Source: CAMPJM01 sp964440915 (GTDB taxonomy: Bacteria; Bacteroidota; Bacteroidia; Cytophagales; Cyclobacteriaceae). Taken from it: 64,000 nt of DNA. The translations under genes and the position numbers were made by a program. The stretch lies in assembly GCA_964440915.1 (NCBI GenBank), contig CAYTTV010000010.1, positions 1 through 64,000 of the forward strand. The letters run 5' to 3'. The notes beneath the pieces were generated by a model. The model saw only the letters and a program-made list of their open reading frames with translations. It made no database searches and had not been told where the DNA came from. Below are positions 62,426-64,000 of the stretch, piece after piece (the first letter of the stretch is position 1; each line of letters begins with the position of its first letter).

Positions 62426-63520
62426 ATGTCCATTACAGAAGCCGCAATAGTAAATGCTTTGCGAACAGTGGATGACCCCGATCTGAAAAAAGACCTGGTC
62501 TCCCTGAACATGGTAAAAGATATTAAAATAAACGGAGCTGAAGTAAGCTTTACCGTAGTGCTAACCACACCTGCTTGCCCTTTAAAAGAAGTCATCCGAA
62601 AATCGTGCGAAGAGGCTATTCATCAGTTGGTAAGTTCCGACTTAAAAGTGAATATCACCATGAGCTCTAATGTTACCTCTAGCAGGGATGACTCCCCGAT
62701 GCTTCCTAAGGTAAAAAATATTATTGCCATAGCCTCAGGCAAAGGCGGTGTAGGTAAATCTACTGTCTCTTCTAACCTAGCCGTAGCACTTGCCCTATCA
62801 GGTGCCAAAGTAGGCCTAGTAGATGCCGATATATATGGCCCTTCTGTTCCAACCATGTTTCATTGCGAGCAGGAGCAGCCGACTATCCGGCAGGTTAACG
62901 GCAAGAACGTAATCGTACCTCTGGAGCAATATGGCGTAAAGCTGATTTCCATAGGTTTTCTAACGCCTCCTGACAATGCGGTGGTCTGGAGAGGCCCAAT
63001 GGCCAGTTCAGCCTTAAAGCAGTTCTTAGGCGATACAGATTGGGGCGAGCTAGACTATCTCCTGATCGACCTGCCTCCAGGCACAAGCGATATCCACCTG
63101 ACCTTGGTACAATCCGTTCCGGTAACGGGGGCTGTTATCGTCACTACCCCGCAAAAAGTGGCCGTTGACGATGCCAGAAAGGGCCTGGCGATGTTCCGAC
63201 AGCCCCAAATAAACGTGCCCATATTGGGAATCATTGAAAATATGGCTTATTTTACTCCCGCAGAACTGCCTGATAATAAGTATTATATATTTGGCCAAGG
63301 AGGCGGAAGGAATCTTGCTGAGCATTATGATGTTCCATTACTGGGCGAGATACCATTGGTACAGAGCATCAGAGAAAGTGGAGACAATGGCTATCCAGCC
63401 GTACTTAAAGACGATATATCGGCGCCAGCCTTTCATCAATTAGCAGAATCCCTTGCCCGTGCAATTGCGATAAGAAATGCAGAAATGGCTGAAACCAAAA
63501 AAGTTACTATAAAAGCATAA
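62426..63520 (+). CDS. mrp: Mrp/NBP35-type Fe-S carrier ATPase
   Basis: Iron-sulfur cluster carrier, 364 residues. An N-terminal MIP18-like DUF59 domain (about 1-85, with VDDPDLKKDLVSLNMVKDI and TTPACPLKE) precedes a P-loop ATPase whose deviant Walker A is SGKGGVGKSTVSSNLA near residues 104-119. The usual CxxC that holds the bridging cluster in ApbC proteins is missing; the segment reads ENMAYFTPAELPDNKYYIFG. The following gene encodes an Nfu scaffold 11 bases downstream, so the two form an Fe-S assembly unit. Confidence 0.94.
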   Translation: MSITEAAIVNALRTVDDPDLKKDLVSLNMVKDIKINGAEVSFTVVLTTPACPLKEVIRKSCEEAIHQLVSSDLKVNITMSSNVTSSRDDSPMLPKVKNIIAIASGKGGVGKSTVSSNLAVALALSGAKVGLVDADIYGPSVPTMFHCEQEQPTIRQVNGKNVIVPLEQYGVKLISIGFLTPPDNAVVWRGPMASSALKQFLGDTDWGELDYLLIDLPPGTSDIHLTLVQSVPVTGAVIVTTPQKVAVDDARKGLAMFRQPQINVPILGIIENMAYFTPAELPDNKYYIFGQGGGRNLAEHYDVPLLGEIPLVQSIRESGDNGYPAVLKDDISAPAFHQLAESLARAIAIRNAEMAETKKVTIKA

Positions 63521-63531
63521 ACCATACAATC

Positions 63532-63831
63532 ATGGAGCAATCTATCATCAACTCGGATCTTTACAACAGAATAGAAACAGCGCTAGATAGCATACGGCCT
63601 TATCTTGAAGCTGACGGAGGGAACGTGAAGATCCTAGATGTAACTGAAGACATGGTAGTAAAACTGGAGCTACTGGGCGCCTGCGGTTACTGCCCGATGT
63701 CTACCATGACCTTGAAGGCGGGCGTGGAAGAGTCGATCAAGCGGGCCGTACCGGAAATAAGAAAAGTGGAAGCGATCAACATTACCTCCCCTGATGATCC
63801 TCATGCGAAACTGCCCGACAACTTATTATAA
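63532..63831 (+). CDS. NifU-like (Nfu) iron-sulfur scaffold
   Basis: A 99-residue NifU C-terminal-type domain. The cluster-binding CxxC is in LLGACGYCPMSTMTLKAGVE near residues 45-64, preceded by IRPYLEADGGNVKILDV. It probably passes clusters to or from Mrp. Confidence 0.95.
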   Translation: MEQSIINSDLYNRIETALDSIRPYLEADGGNVKILDVTEDMVVKLELLGACGYCPMSTMTLKAGVEESIKRAVPEIRKVEAINITSPDDPHAKLPDNLL

Positions 63832-63852
63832 AGCTCCTTTAAGATTTGACTA

Positions 63853-63880
63853 AATGATGATAAAACATTAGTTTATCATT
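63853..63880 (+). terminator. Weak hairpin after the Nfu gene
   Basis: An AT-rich imperfect inverted repeat (AAATGAT-ATAAA against TTTATCATTT, one bulge) lies about 22 bases after the stop and is followed by GGCTTAATTTT. Possible terminator. Confidence 0.4.
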
Positions 63881-63925
63881 TGGCTTAATTTTGAGCCATG
63901 ATAACAAATTAAGAAGCGCTCAAGG

Positions 63926-64000
63926 ATGATCATATCCCCAACCCTTTTTCGCCAAGTGGGCAAATCACTTTTGATTTTAAGCTTCCTTCTGTTATTTCAT
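63926..64000 (+). CDS. Partial exported protein (N-terminus only)
   Basis: An ATG preceded by CAAGG opens a frame that runs to the window edge, 25 codons: a short polar start (MIISPTLFRQVGK) then a hydrophobic run SLLILSFLLLF, the shape of a signal peptide or membrane anchor. Family cannot be told. Confidence 0.5.
   Translation, partial: MIISPTLFRQVGKSLLILSFLLLFH

Overview
This window looks like chromosomal DNA from a member of the Bacteroidota, most likely a Cytophagales-type and possibly marine bacterium. The basis is family content: two TonB-dependent receptors (one paired with a DUF4249 lipoprotein), a FecI/FecR-type sigma/anti-sigma pair, DUF4494 and DUF1573 proteins, many lipoproteins, and promoters close to the Bacteroidota consensus TTTG-N19-TAnnTTTG rather than TTGACA/TATAAT. 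No rRNA, CRISPR array, intact insertion sequence or phage was seen. Two 100-N scaffold gaps are present (23353-23452 and 55011-55110).

Region 1 (1-14.2 kb) is a uronate/rhamnose block. A nine-gene minus-strand operon (12940 down to 3483) encodes a complete route from galacturonate or glucuronate to pyruvate and glyceraldehyde-3-phosphate: UxaC isomerase, UxaE tagaturonate epimerase, an SDR-type UxuB, UxuA, KdgK and Eda, plus a three-part TRAP transporter. A terminator follows dctM; beyond it lie an L-rhamnose mutarotase and a GH106-type alpha-L-rhamnosidase. A divergent LacI-type regulator (13118) faces the operon across two nearly identical 16-bp operator-like palindromes. Rhamnose plus uronate points to pectin (rhamnogalacturonan) or ulvan-like glycans as the food.

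Region 2 (14.2-31.6 kb): a sialate O-acetylesterase-family esterase and a Tat-exported Gfo/Idh oxidoreductase; galactose genes galT-galK with a divergent LacI/GalR-type regulator and a perfect 14-bp palindrome between them; a TonB-dependent receptor; an interrupted rlpA; an SRPBCC protein; a candidate small RNA gene with promoter, tRNA-like fold and terminator (24545-24744); a lone receiver protein and a CHASE3 histidine kinase; two TPR lipoproteins; and a vSGLT-like Na+/galactose symporter that would feed galKT.

Region 3 (31.6-42.5 kb): housekeeping and unknown genes (trpS, phosphohexomutase, DUF4268, PhzF-like, DUF1573), then a compact amide-ligase cluster: an AstE/aspartoacylase-type deacylase divergent from a tight operon of C39-like peptidase, RLAN/RimK ATP-grasp ligase and GCS2-type carboxylate-amine ligase. 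This is the best candidate for an uncharacterised biosynthetic or modification system here. A GNAT acetyltransferase coupled to an ornithine/alanine-racemase-like enzyme 6 kb downstream may belong with it.

Region 4 (42.6-54.9 kb): FecR, an ECF sigma factor, DUF4249 and a TonB receptor; CsbD; GNAT-racemase; a PAS histidine kinase; DUF4494; a lipoprotein cytochrome c; a group III truncated hemoglobin with a CRP/FNR-like site at about -41; and a hemolysin III family membrane protein.

Region 5 (55-64 kb): surE, ribBA and dnaG, small lipoproteins, an outer-membrane barrel, a repeat-like intergenic stretch, then mrp and an Nfu-type Fe-S scaffold. The second N-gap is flanked by an exact 55-bp duplication and is probably an assembly artefact.
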